Origin: Actinoallomurus iriomotensis
GTDB taxonomy: Bacteria > Actinomycetota > Actinomycetes > Streptosporangiales > Streptosporangiaceae
Direction of reading: 5' to 3'
Assembly: GCF_030269445.1 (NCBI RefSeq)
Contig: NZ_BSTJ01000011.1
Span: 62,001-126,000 of the forward strand
Length of the DNA stretch: 64,000 nt
Part shown: piece by piece, positions 36,101 to 44,607 of the stretch
Layout: the number at the start of each line of letters is the position of its first letter
How positions within the stretch are numbered: position 1 is the first letter of the stretch
Made by a program: the position numbers and the translations under genes
Notes under the pieces: model-generated
Seen by the model: the letters and a program-made list of their open reading frames with translations, nothing else
What the model was told of the DNA's origin: nothing
The model's database searches: none

Positions 36101-37844
36101 CCCGCCGGTGCACCGCGATGGCCTCCGTACGGTCGTCCAGCTCGGCCAGGAGGCCGCCCATCCGGTCGAGGATCTTCAGGTACGTCTCTGGGCGGATGTC
36201 GGGTGCGTCCTCCAGCAGCGCCCGGGCACGTTCCAGTGCCGCGCGTGCCCCCTGTTGGTCGCCGAGTTCGATGAGAGAGTCCGCGTGTCCACGCAGGAGG
36301 TGCGCGATGGCGCTCGCGTTACCGCCGAGCCTGGCCTCCTGGATCGCGAGGGAGCGGTCCAGGGCGGCCCGTCGGCCGGTGACGTCGCCGAGCTCCCAGC
36401 GGATCCGGGCGAGCAGGTCGAGCGCCGAGACGGCCTGGTCGGAGTCTGGCGGCAGCTCCCGTTCCTTGATCGCGAGTGCTCGCGCCGCGGTCCGCTCGGC
36501 CTCCGCGAACTCCCGGCGCGCGATGTGGCGGGCGGCGAGCGCGTCGAGGAGCATCGCGCTCAGCGGCGGGGCGGTGTCGCCGAGGGCGGCGACGAGCGCC
36601 ACCATGTGCGGAGCCAACGCCGTGGCTCCCGGCTCGTCCCCGGCCTGGACCCCCTGGAGGGGGTCGGTCCGCGGGAAGGCCGCGAGCAGGAGCAGCCCGG
36701 CGGTCTCGCGCAGTGCGTCCCCGCGATCGCCGAGCGATCCGCACACCATCGCCCGCACCAGCGGATCGACGCGGACGGTGGCGGCACCGGTGCGGGAGAG
36801 CAGCCCGAGCCCGGTCGCCACGCCGATCGCCGCGGCGAGGTCGTTGTCCGTCGCCGCACGCAGTGCCGGGGGCAGCGGCTCCGCCGCCGCGAGCAGGCGG
36901 TCCAGCGGAATGTCCGCGTCGGCGGCCAGGCAGGCGCACAGCTCGAGCAGCTCGCGGGCGCTCTCACTCCGCGCCGCCAGGTGTTCCAGGCTGAGCAGAC
37001 ACGCGCGCGCCGCCGGTTCGGGACAGCCGGCCGGCACCCCGGAGTTCCACAGCCTCGGCGCCGCCTCCTCGTACCTGACGACGTACGTGCCGAGATCGAC
37101 GTCCTCGACCTCGGCGACGTAGCGACCCGCCAGCACCAGCGCCGGTGCGATCCGCCCGAGGACGTCGCCGGCCCGCCCGGCGTGTTCCTCGCCGCCGTCT
37201 CCGGTGTACGCCAGCAGGATCGACCGGGCCGCATCGGCCGTGACCTGGCCGAACTCGTTGGCTGCGGAGAGATCGACCTGCGGCGGGTCAGACGGAACGG
37301 GCAGCGCGGCGAGCCGCCGCGCGATCGCCGGCGCACCGGCCCCACTCTCCTCCTTCGCCTTCCGTACGGTGCTCTCAAGCCATGACCAGCGCTGAACGAC
37401 GTCGTGCCGCGCTCTCATCTGATCCAGCCGATGCCGGGCGACCGTGGTCTGACGGTGCGCGCTCTCCTTGACCCGTTCCCGGATCGCGACGGCCTGTTCG
37501 GTGAGTCGCTGGATCTCGTCCGTAGGGTCCGCCGCGGTGAGGAGCCGTGCCTGGCGTGCTACCGCACGGGCGTGGCCGGCGAGGACGAACGGCCGAGGCG
37601 GTCGCCCCGGGCCGAGCAGTGCGCGATAGATCCTGAGCGCCGTGCCGGAGGCCGACAGCGCCTCGGCGGCGCTTCCGGTGGCGGACAGCCGGTCCGAATA
37701 CCCGCCGAGACGCTCGGCGAGATCGGCGAGCTCCTCGTCGGACCTTGCTTCGATCCAGGCGCCGTCCGGATCGCGGATGAACGCGGCGAGTTCATCATCG
37801 CCTCCGGCCGTTCCTTCTCCCGGCGTTCCGTATCCGGTCGTCAC
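33153..37844 (-). CDS. Giant duplicated tetratricopeptide-repeat protein with degenerate NTPase-like segment
   Basis: About 1563 aa. GTG 37844 is preferred (AAGGGA 5 nt upstream); an ATG six codons earlier lacks a site. Two related halves: each has a helical N-part, a short winged-helix-like block (ELLELCACLAADADIPLDRL in half 1; ELLRICAFLSPAADIPLDRL in half 2) and a TPR array. Half 1 has many repeats (AIAVHRRALAVRDRLFGPDD type); half 2 has fewer. Before its block, half 2 has SLIGWIDAGSRITLLNDLSR and RRPDWLLVFADASSEELAHF, as in STAND/NB-ARC NTPases, but no Walker A (GxGGxGKT) precedes it. Likely a scaffold or sensor derived from a STAND protein. No partner is evident. Confidence 0.85.
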   Translation of the reverse strand: MTTGYGTPGEGTAGGDDELAAFIRDPDGAWIEARSDEELADLAERLGGYSDRLSATGSAAEALSASGTALRIYRALLGPGRPPRPFVLAGHARAVARQARLLTAADPTDEIQRLTEQAVAIRERVKESAHRQTTVARHRLDQMRARHDVVQRWSWLESTVRKAKEESGAGAPAIARRLAALPVPSDPPQVDLSAANEFGQVTADAARSILLAYTGDGGEEHAGRAGDVLGRIAPALVLAGRYVAEVEDVDLGTYVVRYEEAAPRLWNSGVPAGCPEPAARACLLSLEHLAARSESARELLELCACLAADADIPLDRLLAAAEPLPPALRAATDNDLAAAIGVATGLGLLSRTGAATVRVDPLVRAMVCGSLGDRGDALRETAGLLLLAAFPRTDPLQGVQAGDEPGATALAPHMVALVAALGDTAPPLSAMLLDALAARHIARREFAEAERTAARALAIKERELPPDSDQAVSALDLLARIRWELGDVTGRRAALDRSLAIQEARLGGNASAIAHLLRGHADSLIELGDQQGARAALERARALLEDAPDIRPETYLKILDRMGGLLAELDDRTEAIAVHRRALAVRDRLFGPDDPELLDTLLPLAGLLREEGDLAGARTVLERALAVHEASFAPDRPREAIGRGLLDVTAALGERPAARAVAGRLLDLYTPHLGFDHSDFAGITTALVDSLVRQGDDDMAATALERIAAAKESGYGPKHPEVFASLARLAEVQRRRGDQAAVVAALERLAEAKEQRYGDHEAVAAVLLELGAAKASAGDLAAALPVLQRALTVTTRLRGRGHPKTAGFAVEIALVVHRAGDLERARTLLEMAVGLCESAHGPDHAETRRAREALADVLERLGDTTAAGAPSPSPAQVRDAEHVPVTDAPTREDPTERVERTGGGPPAGGRLTPEDLDGLEPGWVDPISSEDLRGFARRLQALAAELERAGQVEQALRATTEAVRAERLVVARMTDGDLQNPQSWLAFAKLTGHRIRLLRATGRVQEVVHAEAEMRTLHRRVSSWLPRLQEEHARRARRNSEILRERAKLVTRLVEQRELADRRIVSVTRRMTGIPTPETRSLPPRSPGRPAHDERIEAAFRTSRVVTATRDAALTYARTAPHSLIGWIDAGSRITLLNDLSRLAERIGVRSTLPEVAAELARRPDWLLVFADASSEELAHFTALSTGNVLIATTGDSAEAPDDALSRLTDPAGIELLRICAFLSPAADIPLDRLTAPIDLLPDALSAAAESDPGLTGPLTELARLALLAREGTAARISPAVAEAVKRGLTPDELRNRREQAAMLVLTGLTGSPNRAAPLVPHAAGLADETAASHPILAIMLLDQVAAHLVRHKEPTAAAALLRRAQGLRREIYPFKDPETTKAATRLVALLHEIGDHAAAAEEIDHHAKTPDGAVSEAAAEALHEMADRLRGNGDRSAAQSVVKCELAIREELGPDSAEVAGLLRVMATDYLWPAGRNDEAAAALERSVLITETLHGPDSLQVYYVLGDLARILTDAGDAHAAKPVLRRRLAIIEAIQGPGDMATELCRSQLDALDNSPVPPS

Positions 37845-38085
37845 ATGGATCCCTTCGATCAAAAGTCCTGAGACCGCCGCTCAGAACGGCCCGGCACGCC
37901 AACGCGGCCCGGCACAGGTCTGGTTCATGGTCGACGGCTGGATCACGAAGGTGCTGACCTTTCGCTCTGGCCCGAAACGATGGCATCACGCGGCGTTCAG
38001 AGGATTTCTTATGGGGCGGTGCGAACTCCCGGACGGATCGCGTAAATGGAGAGAGATGCTGATCACGAATCCAGGTGCGATCCGT

Positions 38086-39153
38086 ATGGGATCTCGGGTC
38101 CTCCTCTCCCTGGGGTCCGCACTGCTCATCGCGGGTTGTACTGCGAGCACATCGAGCCCGTCGTCCTCGGGGCGGCCCGTACGCGTCGCCGCCCCCACGT
38201 ATGCCGAGTTCGGCGACGGAAGCGCCTTCCCGCTTCCGGTGGCCCGCTTTCCGGAGGACTCCGCCCGGCTCGTCGGCCCGCACTACTCGCTCCAGATCGA
38301 CCGGGTCGCCTTCGCGGATCGGCTCACGCAGGACCAGGCGATCGGGTTCGAGCAACAGGTCAGCGACATCGGGCCGATGCGTGCCGCTCCGGGCCATCGC
38401 TTCATGATGCTGCTCACCGCGCGGCACAAGGTGACGGCGGCGCTGGAGAACGACCCGATGAAGCAGGTTTCACCGGATGGGGTGCGGGCCGAGTTGCGGG
38501 TCGGTGGGACGACGCTTCGGCTGCCCGGCGGCTTCTCGGACCTTGCCGTCGAGAACACGATCCTGATGAGCGTGCCGACCGCGGGTGACCCGGTGCTCGC
38601 GGTGACCGACTCCGGTCGCACGCAGAGCCTCGACCTCGCCACCGGGAAGCGGGGCGCGGACGCGATCGCCGGTTACTATCCGGTGCCGAAGGGCAGCGGG
38701 TTCAACGCGTCCGTGTCCGGCATCGTCGGCCGGGCCCCCTACGGCCTGAGCGTCAGCACCAAGGAAGCCACGCTGCAACCGTACCTGCCCCGCGCGGGAT
38801 GGGCGGGCAAGGGCAGGGCCTGGCTGTGCCTCAACGGCGACGCGGCCGCGGTCTCGCCGCCGGTCGGGCCCAAGGCGTTCGGCTACGACCTCGACGTCGG
38901 CGCCAGCTTCACCTTGGATCTCACCGGTGGCGGAACCGCGCGCGGCCACGGGCAGGTCGGGGCAGCTGTCGCGGCGGATTCGGCCTCCTTGGCGTCGCTG
39001 GCCGACACGCGGCTGTACTTCCCGGTGCCGGCCGGTTTCCGCAGTGGCACCCTGCGGTTCCACCCGACGGGGTCGTTCCGGGTCGGCGGGCGCAAGGTGT
39101 CATGGACGCCTGGCCGCCGGCCCGGTCCGATCCACATCCGCCTGCACACGTGA
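38086..39153 (+). CDS. Secreted lipoprotein of unknown function
   Basis: 355 aa. Signal peptide MGSRVLLSLGSALLIAGC with lipobox LIAGC, then a Ser-rich linker. The mature ~330 residues are beta-rich without enzyme motifs; family not recognised. I prefer the ATG at 38086 (AGGTG at 8 nt) because it begins at the lipoprotein signal; an in-frame ATG at 38056 with GGAG 4 nt upstream would add 10 residues. Divergent from the TPR giant across 241 nt. Confidence 0.72.
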   Translation: MGSRVLLSLGSALLIAGCTASTSSPSSSGRPVRVAAPTYAEFGDGSAFPLPVARFPEDSARLVGPHYSLQIDRVAFADRLTQDQAIGFEQQVSDIGPMRAAPGHRFMMLLTARHKVTAALENDPMKQVSPDGVRAELRVGGTTLRLPGGFSDLAVENTILMSVPTAGDPVLAVTDSGRTQSLDLATGKRGADAIAGYYPVPKGSGFNASVSGIVGRAPYGLSVSTKEATLQPYLPRAGWAGKGRAWLCLNGDAAAVSPPVGPKAFGYDLDVGASFTLDLTGGGTARGHGQVGAAVAADSASLASLADTRLYFPVPAGFRSGTLRFHPTGSFRVGGRKVSWTPGRRPGPIHIRLHT

Positions 39154-39175
39154 CGGGGCCGCTCAGCGAGTACGG

Positions 39176-39670
39176 CTACCGGCGGCCGGCCCGGCAGGAG
39201 TCGTCATTCGAGGTGTTCAAGGCGATGACCGTCAGATGGTCGAGCGACCGCACACCTTTGATCACCAGGAGGTGTCGCGTGTCGTTCCCCTTGAACGTGT
39301 AGGTCGTTCCCGAGGTATCCGGATCTCCGGTGACCGGATTATCGTCCTTGTCATCCGCCTCGAAGTTGATGGTCGCCGGAGTCTTCGCCACCTTCGCTGT
39401 GATCTCGACCCCGGCGGAGGTGACCCGGTAGGAGATGGTCGAGCACATGCCGGCGGCGCTGTCACCGACCGGCGAGCCGGACGGCAACGGCCCGTCGACG
39501 GACCCTGGCCGGCCGTTCGCCGACGTCGAGGCCGTGGCGTGATGGGCGCCTCCGCCGCCACACCCAGCCATTCCAAGACCGGCCACTACGACGAGGGCGA
39601 GCTTCCGCAAGGTGAACGCTCCAAGGTGAGTTGGTTTCGGCTGAATAGCGTATCGGGGGCGCCATGTCAC
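39176..39670 (-). CDS. Small secreted lipoprotein
   Basis: 164 aa. The lipobox LGMAGC gives an anchored Cys after a helix (LRKLALVVVAG). The mature ~125 residues are Gly/Ser/Asp-rich then beta-like (ISYRVTSAGVEITAKVAKTP), with cysteines at MCSTIS and DDSCRAGRR that could pair. Resembles MmpS-/lipoprotein-like antigens only in general form. A TTG closer to the signal (TLRKL) is an alternative start. Convergent with the previous gene, 22 nt apart. Confidence 0.65.
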   Translation of the reverse strand: MTWRPRYAIQPKPTHLGAFTLRKLALVVVAGLGMAGCGGGGAHHATASTSANGRPGSVDGPLPSGSPVGDSAAGMCSTISYRVTSAGVEITAKVAKTPATINFEADDKDDNPVTGDPDTSGTTYTFKGNDTRHLLVIKGVRSLDHLTVIALNTSNDDSCRAGRR

Positions 39671-39775
39671 GCGATATCTGTAGAACCCCTATTGGCTGTT
39701 GACAAAGCGTCGTACTCACGGACTCTGTGGTAGAAACAAGTCGCTTGTGTCACCTGCTGGGTCTTAGGAGCGGAT

Positions 39776-40495
39776 ATGCAGGTCAGTCTTCGCAGGACCG
39801 TCGCTCTCGCGGCGATGTCGGCGTCCGTCCTCGTGCCGGCGCTGGCCGCTCCGGCGACGGCGTCTCCTGCCAGGGCGTCTCTCCAGGCAGCCGCCATTCC
39901 GACGATGCAGTTCGGCGACCGCGGACCAGCGGTGAAGCAATTGCAGGAGCGTCTGAAGGCGATGCACTACGACCCCGGGACGATCGACGGCATCTGGGGC
40001 AACAACACGAGTGTCGCCGTGTGGGCGTTCCAGAAGGTGAACCACATCAGCCCGGCATCGAGGGTCGGTAGCCAGACGAAGGCCGCGCTCGCCCATCCGC
40101 GCACGCCTGCGCCTCTCGTCCCCAAGGGAGCCAAGAACCGGGCCGAGGTCGACATCAAGCACCAGCTGCTCTACATCTACAAGAGCGGTCGTCTCGTGCT
40201 GACCAGCCACATCTCGAGCGGCTCCGAGAAGCGTTACTACTCCCAGGGGCACTGGAGCGTCGCGCATACGCCCCGTGGCGACTTCTCGGTCTACCGGAAG
40301 GCCGCAGGCTGGGAGACCTCGCCGCTCGGCAAGCTGTACAAGGCCAACTACTTCCGTGGCGGCTACGCCATTCACGGCGAGCCCGAGGTGCCGCTGCACC
40401 CCGCCTCGCACGGCTGCGTGCGGGTGCCGATGCACACCTCGAACATCGTGGCGGCGCTACTGCCGATCGGCACGCGAGTCTACGTCCGCGGCTGA
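39776..40495 (+). CDS. L,D-transpeptidase with peptidoglycan-binding domain
   Basis: 239 aa. Signal peptide (about 1-30), a PG-binding domain (MQFGDRGPAVKQLQERLKAM, about 44-105), then a YkuD catalytic domain with His200 and the signature SHGCVRV (211-217; nucleophile Cys214). It makes 3-3 cross-links or attaches proteins in the cell wall outside the membrane. TTGACA at about 39701 may be its -35. It stands alone, divergent from the small lipoprotein. Confidence 0.92.
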   Translation: MQVSLRRTVALAAMSASVLVPALAAPATASPARASLQAAAIPTMQFGDRGPAVKQLQERLKAMHYDPGTIDGIWGNNTSVAVWAFQKVNHISPASRVGSQTKAALAHPRTPAPLVPKGAKNRAEVDIKHQLLYIYKSGRLVLTSHISSGSEKRYYSQGHWSVAHTPRGDFSVYRKAAGWETSPLGKLYKANYFRGGYAIHGEPEVPLHPASHGCVRVPMHTSNIVAALLPIGTRVYVRG

Positions 40496-40882
40496 CATGG
40501 ACCGATGAAGTACGGTTCCCCCCGCTGGACCGGGCTCTGCCGACGATCGAGCTGACCAGGGGGCCGGCGGAGGATACACAGGGGAAGGCGCCCGTCGCTG
40601 GAGATCGCAGTGCGGCCGTCATCACAGCGGGCCGCGCGCGGCCTGGATTAATAAGGTAATCGCAGGTCAGCGACCCTCTGGATTCCCGAGCTGTAAGGGT
40701 AGGGTTCCCCGAAGACTGACAGTTTCGCTGCGTTTACCGAGGTCATCCGTGGGTACCCGTCGGTCTCCGTCGTGTCTGAGGAGCCGGATTGACCCAACCG
40801 CGGAGTGTTCCGATGTAGGTCCGAATCACTCAGTATTGTGACCCCTGTTGTTCGACCGGTCCCCCCCGCCCCAAGGACGCCG
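40496..40882. other. Intergenic region upstream of the conservon
   Basis: About 390 nt with no gene. An A/T-rich patch at about 40650-40665 may hold the promoter. No clear operator seen. Confidence 0.4.
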
Positions 40883-42580
40883 ATGTCTGAGTTCGCCCAG
40901 CCTGCCGTTGTCTCCGAACGCCAAGAGGCTGGACGCCATGGCAGGCCATCGCGTCGCGGGAGACGTCGTCCGACCAGCTTTCACGCGCGGCACATGTGCA
41001 TTTCCATCCTCCCGGCGGCCGCCATGGCGCTGCTGGGGGTGGCCGCCGTGATCGACCTGTTCGCGGCGGGATCCTCGTCGCCGAAGTCTCGCCTCGTACT
41101 GGTCGTCATCGCCGCGGTGGCGGTGGTGGTCATGGGCGCCGCGGTCTTCGGGGCGGACACCGCGACCCGCCGGGAGCGCCGGGCGACCGGCCATCCACCC
41201 GCCGGGACGGAGGCGATGCAGCGGCGACTCGGCGAGCTGGGATCCCTGATCGCCCGCGGTCGTCAGGACCTCCAGGGCCTGACGGAGCGGATCGCGGCCG
41301 GCGAGGCCGTCTCACCACGCAACGTCGACTCCTGGCCCGACGCGAACGGCGATCCCTTCGCGTACCTCGCGCGTGAGCTGCAGAAGGCTCAGATCGAAGC
41401 CTGGAACGCGCTGATCGGCGCGGCGGCGAACCAGCGGAACACCGGCGCTTCCGTGCAGAGGGTCGAGGTCTTCGTCAACCTCGCCCGGCGAATGCAGTCG
41501 CTGTCCCACCGCGCGATCCAGGGACTCGACGAGCTCGAGAACCAGGTCGAGGATCCGGATCTGCTCAAGGGCCTGTTCAGGGTCGATCACCTCAGCACGC
41601 GCATGCGCCGTCAGGCCGAGAGCCTCGCCGTGATCGGCGGGGCCGCCTCGCGGCGTCAGTGGAGCAGGCCCGTGACCGTGTACGAGGTCCTGCGCTCGGC
41701 CATCGCCGAGGTCGAGCACTACAGCCGGGTCAAGGTGGTGCCACCGGTCGAGGGAACACTGGAGGGGAGCGCGGTCGCGGATGTGATCCATCTGCTGGCC
41801 GAGCTCGTGGAGAACGCCACCAAGTTCTCACCTCCGCACACGCAGGTGCTGCTGCGCGCCGAATCCGTGACCGCCGGCCTGGCCATCGAGATCGACGACC
41901 GCGGCCTCGGCATACCGCGCGAGACCCAGCATCGGCTGAACGGCCTGCTCTCCAACCTTCAACACGTCGACGTCGACGAATATGTGAAGGACGGCCGTAT
42001 CGGACTGCTCGTGGTGTCGGCTCTCTCACGCCGGCACAACGTCGTCGTCAGGTTGCAGACCAACCTCTACGGCGGCGCCCAGGCCGTCGTCGTGATACCG
42101 AATGAGTTGATCGGTTCGGAACAGCAGGAGGCGAGCACCCGGCGGCTGGAACCGGCGCCGGAGCCCGCCGAAGCCGTACCGGCCCTGTCGGCCGGCGCCA
42201 CGGGCGTACCCTCGTCCTCGACACCTGTCTCCGGTCTTGTCGAAGGAAGTCCGGTACCCAGCGGCTCCGCCGGCCCCCGTGCCCGTACAGGCGATCCCTC
42301 GGGGACACGACAGACTCAGGGCGCTGCCGCGCCCGCCCGGCAGACGGACAGGCGCACCGACGTCTCCCCGCCGAGGGCCGAGGGGCAGCGCCCGGAACTG
42401 CCGAGACGTCGCGCTCAGTCGAACCTGGCACCTGAGCTCCTCAACACTCCCGCATCCAAGGACGACGAGGATGACGGTGCGGACACCGGCTACAACCCGG
42501 GCCTGATGGCGGCGTTCCAGAACGGAATGCGCAGCGGTCAGGAAGAAGACACGACGGACAGAACCGGTGGCGGTGCCTGA
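40883..42580 (+). CDS. cvnA: Conservon sensor-like histidine kinase/ATPase (CvnA type)
   Basis: 565 aa. Two membrane helices (ILPAAAMALLGVAAVIDLF; LVLVVIAAVAVVVMGAAV) near residues 40-95, a helical linker (VEVFVNLARRMQSLSHRAIQ, LFRVDHLSTRMRRQAESL) and an HATPase domain with N-box ELVENATKFSPP and G-box DDRGLGIP; a long Pro/Ser-rich tail follows. The usual phospho-accepting His motif is not evident, as in other CvnA proteins. ATG 40883 has AAGGA 5 nt upstream. First gene of a five-gene conservon governing a G-protein-like switch at the membrane. Confidence 0.9.
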   Translation: MSEFAQPAVVSERQEAGRHGRPSRRGRRRPTSFHARHMCISILPAAAMALLGVAAVIDLFAAGSSSPKSRLVLVVIAAVAVVVMGAAVFGADTATRRERRATGHPPAGTEAMQRRLGELGSLIARGRQDLQGLTERIAAGEAVSPRNVDSWPDANGDPFAYLARELQKAQIEAWNALIGAAANQRNTGASVQRVEVFVNLARRMQSLSHRAIQGLDELENQVEDPDLLKGLFRVDHLSTRMRRQAESLAVIGGAASRRQWSRPVTVYEVLRSAIAEVEHYSRVKVVPPVEGTLEGSAVADVIHLLAELVENATKFSPPHTQVLLRAESVTAGLAIEIDDRGLGIPRETQHRLNGLLSNLQHVDVDEYVKDGRIGLLVVSALSRRHNVVVRLQTNLYGGAQAVVVIPNELIGSEQQEASTRRLEPAPEPAEAVPALSAGATGVPSSSTPVSGLVEGSPVPSGSAGPRARTGDPSGTRQTQGAAAPARQTDRRTDVSPPRAEGQRPELPRRRAQSNLAPELLNTPASKDDEDDGADTGYNPGLMAAFQNGMRSGQEEDTTDRTGGGA

Positions 42581-42611
42581 TGCAACGTCACCTACCTAGA
42601 AGGAGCGTCCA

Positions 42612-43043
42612 TTGAACGCCGTCTCGCCGAACCAGGCGCAGGATCTTGCCTGGCTGCTGAAGGGCCTGGCGGACGAGGTCCCCGTCATTCGCGGCAGTGT
42701 GCTGCTGTCTTCCGACGGAATGATGAAAGCCGCCCACGGCATGGATCGCGCGAGTTCAGAACATCTCGCGGCACTCGCCTCGGGTCTGTTCTCCATGGCG
42801 CGGAGCGCCGGCGCCAAGTTCGACGGCAACAACGAGGTGCGTCAGGTCGTCGCCGAACTGAAGTCCAGCCAGCTGTACCTCACGTGGGCGGGCTTCAACT
42901 CGGTGCTCGCGGTGCTGGCGACGGGCGAGGCCGACCCTGCCGTCGTCGGCTTCGAGATGGCCCGGTTGATCAAAGCCGTCCGGCCCTTCCTGGACACCGC
43001 GGCCCGGCCGCCGGCCACCGCGTCTGACGACTGGAACAGGTGA
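42612..43043 (+). CDS. cvnB: Roadblock/LC7-domain protein (CvnB type)
   Basis: 143-aa Roadblock/LC7 protein. The domain spans DLAWLLKGLADEVPVIRGSV to about residue 120 and includes SGLFSMARSAGAKFD. These proteins bind and regulate the Ras-like conservon GTPase. TTG start at 42612, backed by AAGGAG at 7 nt; no ATG fits. Confidence 0.92.
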   Translation: MNAVSPNQAQDLAWLLKGLADEVPVIRGSVLLSSDGMMKAAHGMDRASSEHLAALASGLFSMARSAGAKFDGNNEVRQVVAELKSSQLYLTWAGFNSVLAVLATGEADPAVVGFEMARLIKAVRPFLDTAARPPATASDDWNR

Positions 43044-43414
43044 GAATGACGGTAGCCGGTGACGACGAGGTATGGCTCGACGAGGAGGCCGGCCCTCTCA
43101 TTCGCCCGTACACGGTGAGCGCGGGCCGCACTCATCCCACCGTGAAGCTGGATCTGGTGTCATTGGTGATCGCGATCGCTCAGCCCCCGAGAGGCATGGA
43201 TCCCGAACACCACAAGGTGCTCGGACTGTGCCGCAACCCGATCTCCGTCGCCGAGGTGGCGGCGCACATGCGCCTTCCGGTAGCGGTCACCAAGATCCTT
43301 CTTGCCGACCTGGTGGAGTGCGAGGCCATGGCGATGCGGGCCCCGAGTACTACTTCCGGCGCCACCGACCGAGTTCTATTGGAGAAGCTGCTCGATGGCC
43401 TACAAGGAATCTGA
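43040..43414 (+). CDS. cvnC: DUF742 winged-helix protein (CvnC type)
   Basis: 124-aa DUF742 protein: PLIRPYTVSAGRTHPT at the N-terminus, CRNPISVAEVAAHMRLPVAV winged-helix-like centre and RVLLEKLLDGLQGI at the end. Standard third member of a conservon. GTG overlaps the CvnB stop (GTGA); the next start lies inside its last codons. Confidence 0.92.
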   Translation: MRMTVAGDDEVWLDEEAGPLIRPYTVSAGRTHPTVKLDLVSLVIAIAQPPRGMDPEHHKVLGLCRNPISVAEVAAHMRLPVAVTKILLADLVECEAMAMRAPSTTSGATDRVLLEKLLDGLQGI

Positions 43415-43976
43415 TTTGTTCCCCACCCAGGTCAAGATTCTGATCGCGGGTGGCTTCGGCGTCGGAAAGACGACATTCGTCGGCGCGGCGAGCGAGATCG
43501 AGCCGCTGAACACGGAAGAACTCATCACCGCGGCCAGCGTCGGTGTCGACAGTCTCAGCGGGATAGAGGACAAGTCCACCACCACGGTGGCCCTCGACTT
43601 CGGCCGTATCACCATCGAGCAACACGAAATCGTGCTCTACCTTTTCGGCACCCCGGGGCAGGAGCGCTTCTGGTTCATGTGGGACGAGCTGTCCGCCGGG
43701 GCGCTGGGCGCCATCGTGCTGGCCGACACCCGTCGCCTGCAGGCCTGTTTCGAGGCCGTGGACTTCTTCGAGAACCGGGGCATCGAATTCCTGGTCGCCG
43801 TCAACGAGTTCGACGGCGCGTTCCACTACGAACCAGAAGAGGTGCGAGCCGCCCTCGAACTCGACCCCCGTGTGCCGATCGTGATGTGCGACGCTCGGGA
43901 CACCCGTTCCGCGACATCGACGCTCCGGTCCCTGATCCGCCATCTCCTCGCCGCTGTGCCCGCCCAGTCCGCCTGA
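43395..43976 (+). CDS. cvnD: Ras-like GTP-binding protein (CvnD type)
   Basis: 193 aa. Walker A GGFGVGKTT (19-27), switch II GTPGQERFWF, and NEFDG in the NKxD position, as usual for conservon GTPases. It cycles between GTP and GDP forms at the membrane with the CvnA-C complex. ATG 43395 lies 20 nt inside the CvnC gene; the frame upstream of it is only shadow. Confidence 0.93.
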   Translation: MAYKESDLFPTQVKILIAGGFGVGKTTFVGAASEIEPLNTEELITAASVGVDSLSGIEDKSTTTVALDFGRITIEQHEIVLYLFGTPGQERFWFMWDELSAGALGAIVLADTRRLQACFEAVDFFENRGIEFLVAVNEFDGAFHYEPEEVRAALELDPRVPIVMCDARDTRSATSTLRSLIRHLLAAVPAQSA

Positions 43977-44007
43977 TACACCTGTAGCCCCTCACATGGA
44001 GGCCTCT

Positions 44008-44583
44008 GTGACGAACGACCAGATGTTCGAGCCCCCCGGTCACCTGCTGACGCCCGATGACCCCGAGGTGCCCCGACGCATGGCGCGACTGCGAGCACTG
44101 GGCCTGGGCCAGGCGCCGGACCGCGAGTTGGACGCGTTCGCCCGCGAGCTCGCCGAAGCCGCCCAGGCGCTCTCAGGAGCCGATCACACTCCCTTCGCGA
44201 TGGTGAACTTCGTCACGGACCATCAGTTTCTCGGAGGTCTTTACACCCCGCCGGGTGCCTCTCCCGCCAACGCCCTGCTACAGAACCGGGAAGCCCCCCT
44301 CGACCTCGGCTTCTGCCCGCATGTCGTCGTCCGGCGCAAGGCCCTCGTCCTGGACGATGTCTGCGACTACCCGCGATTCGCCGGCAACGCGATCGTTGAC
44401 GGGCTGGGCATCCGGACCTATGTCGGAGCTCCGTTGATCGACCACACGGGCACGGCTCTCGGCACGGTCTGTTTCGTCGACAGCGAGCCGCGCCCGTGGG
44501 GTCGTCCCGGACTCAACCTCATCAAGGAGAAGGCCGCCGACCTGATCCAGTTGATCGACCGTCTCGATGGCCTGCCGGGCTAG
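44008..44583 (+). CDS. GAF-domain protein at the end of the conservon
   Basis: 191-aa GAF-domain protein: ELAEAAQALSGADHTPFAMV, FCPHVVVRRKALVLDDV, RTYVGAPLIDHTGTALGTVC are typical. GTG 44008 is chosen because GGAGG sits 5 nt upstream; an ATG four codons earlier would overlap that site. Some conservons end with GAF or P450 genes; it may sense a ligand or redox state for the GTPase. Confidence 0.85.
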   Translation: MTNDQMFEPPGHLLTPDDPEVPRRMARLRALGLGQAPDRELDAFARELAEAAQALSGADHTPFAMVNFVTDHQFLGGLYTPPGASPANALLQNREAPLDLGFCPHVVVRRKALVLDDVCDYPRFAGNAIVDGLGIRTYVGAPLIDHTGTALGTVCFVDSEPRPWGRPGLNLIKEKAADLIQLIDRLDGLPG

Positions 44584-44607
44584 AGCCTTCGTACTCCGCC
44601 CGTCCCG

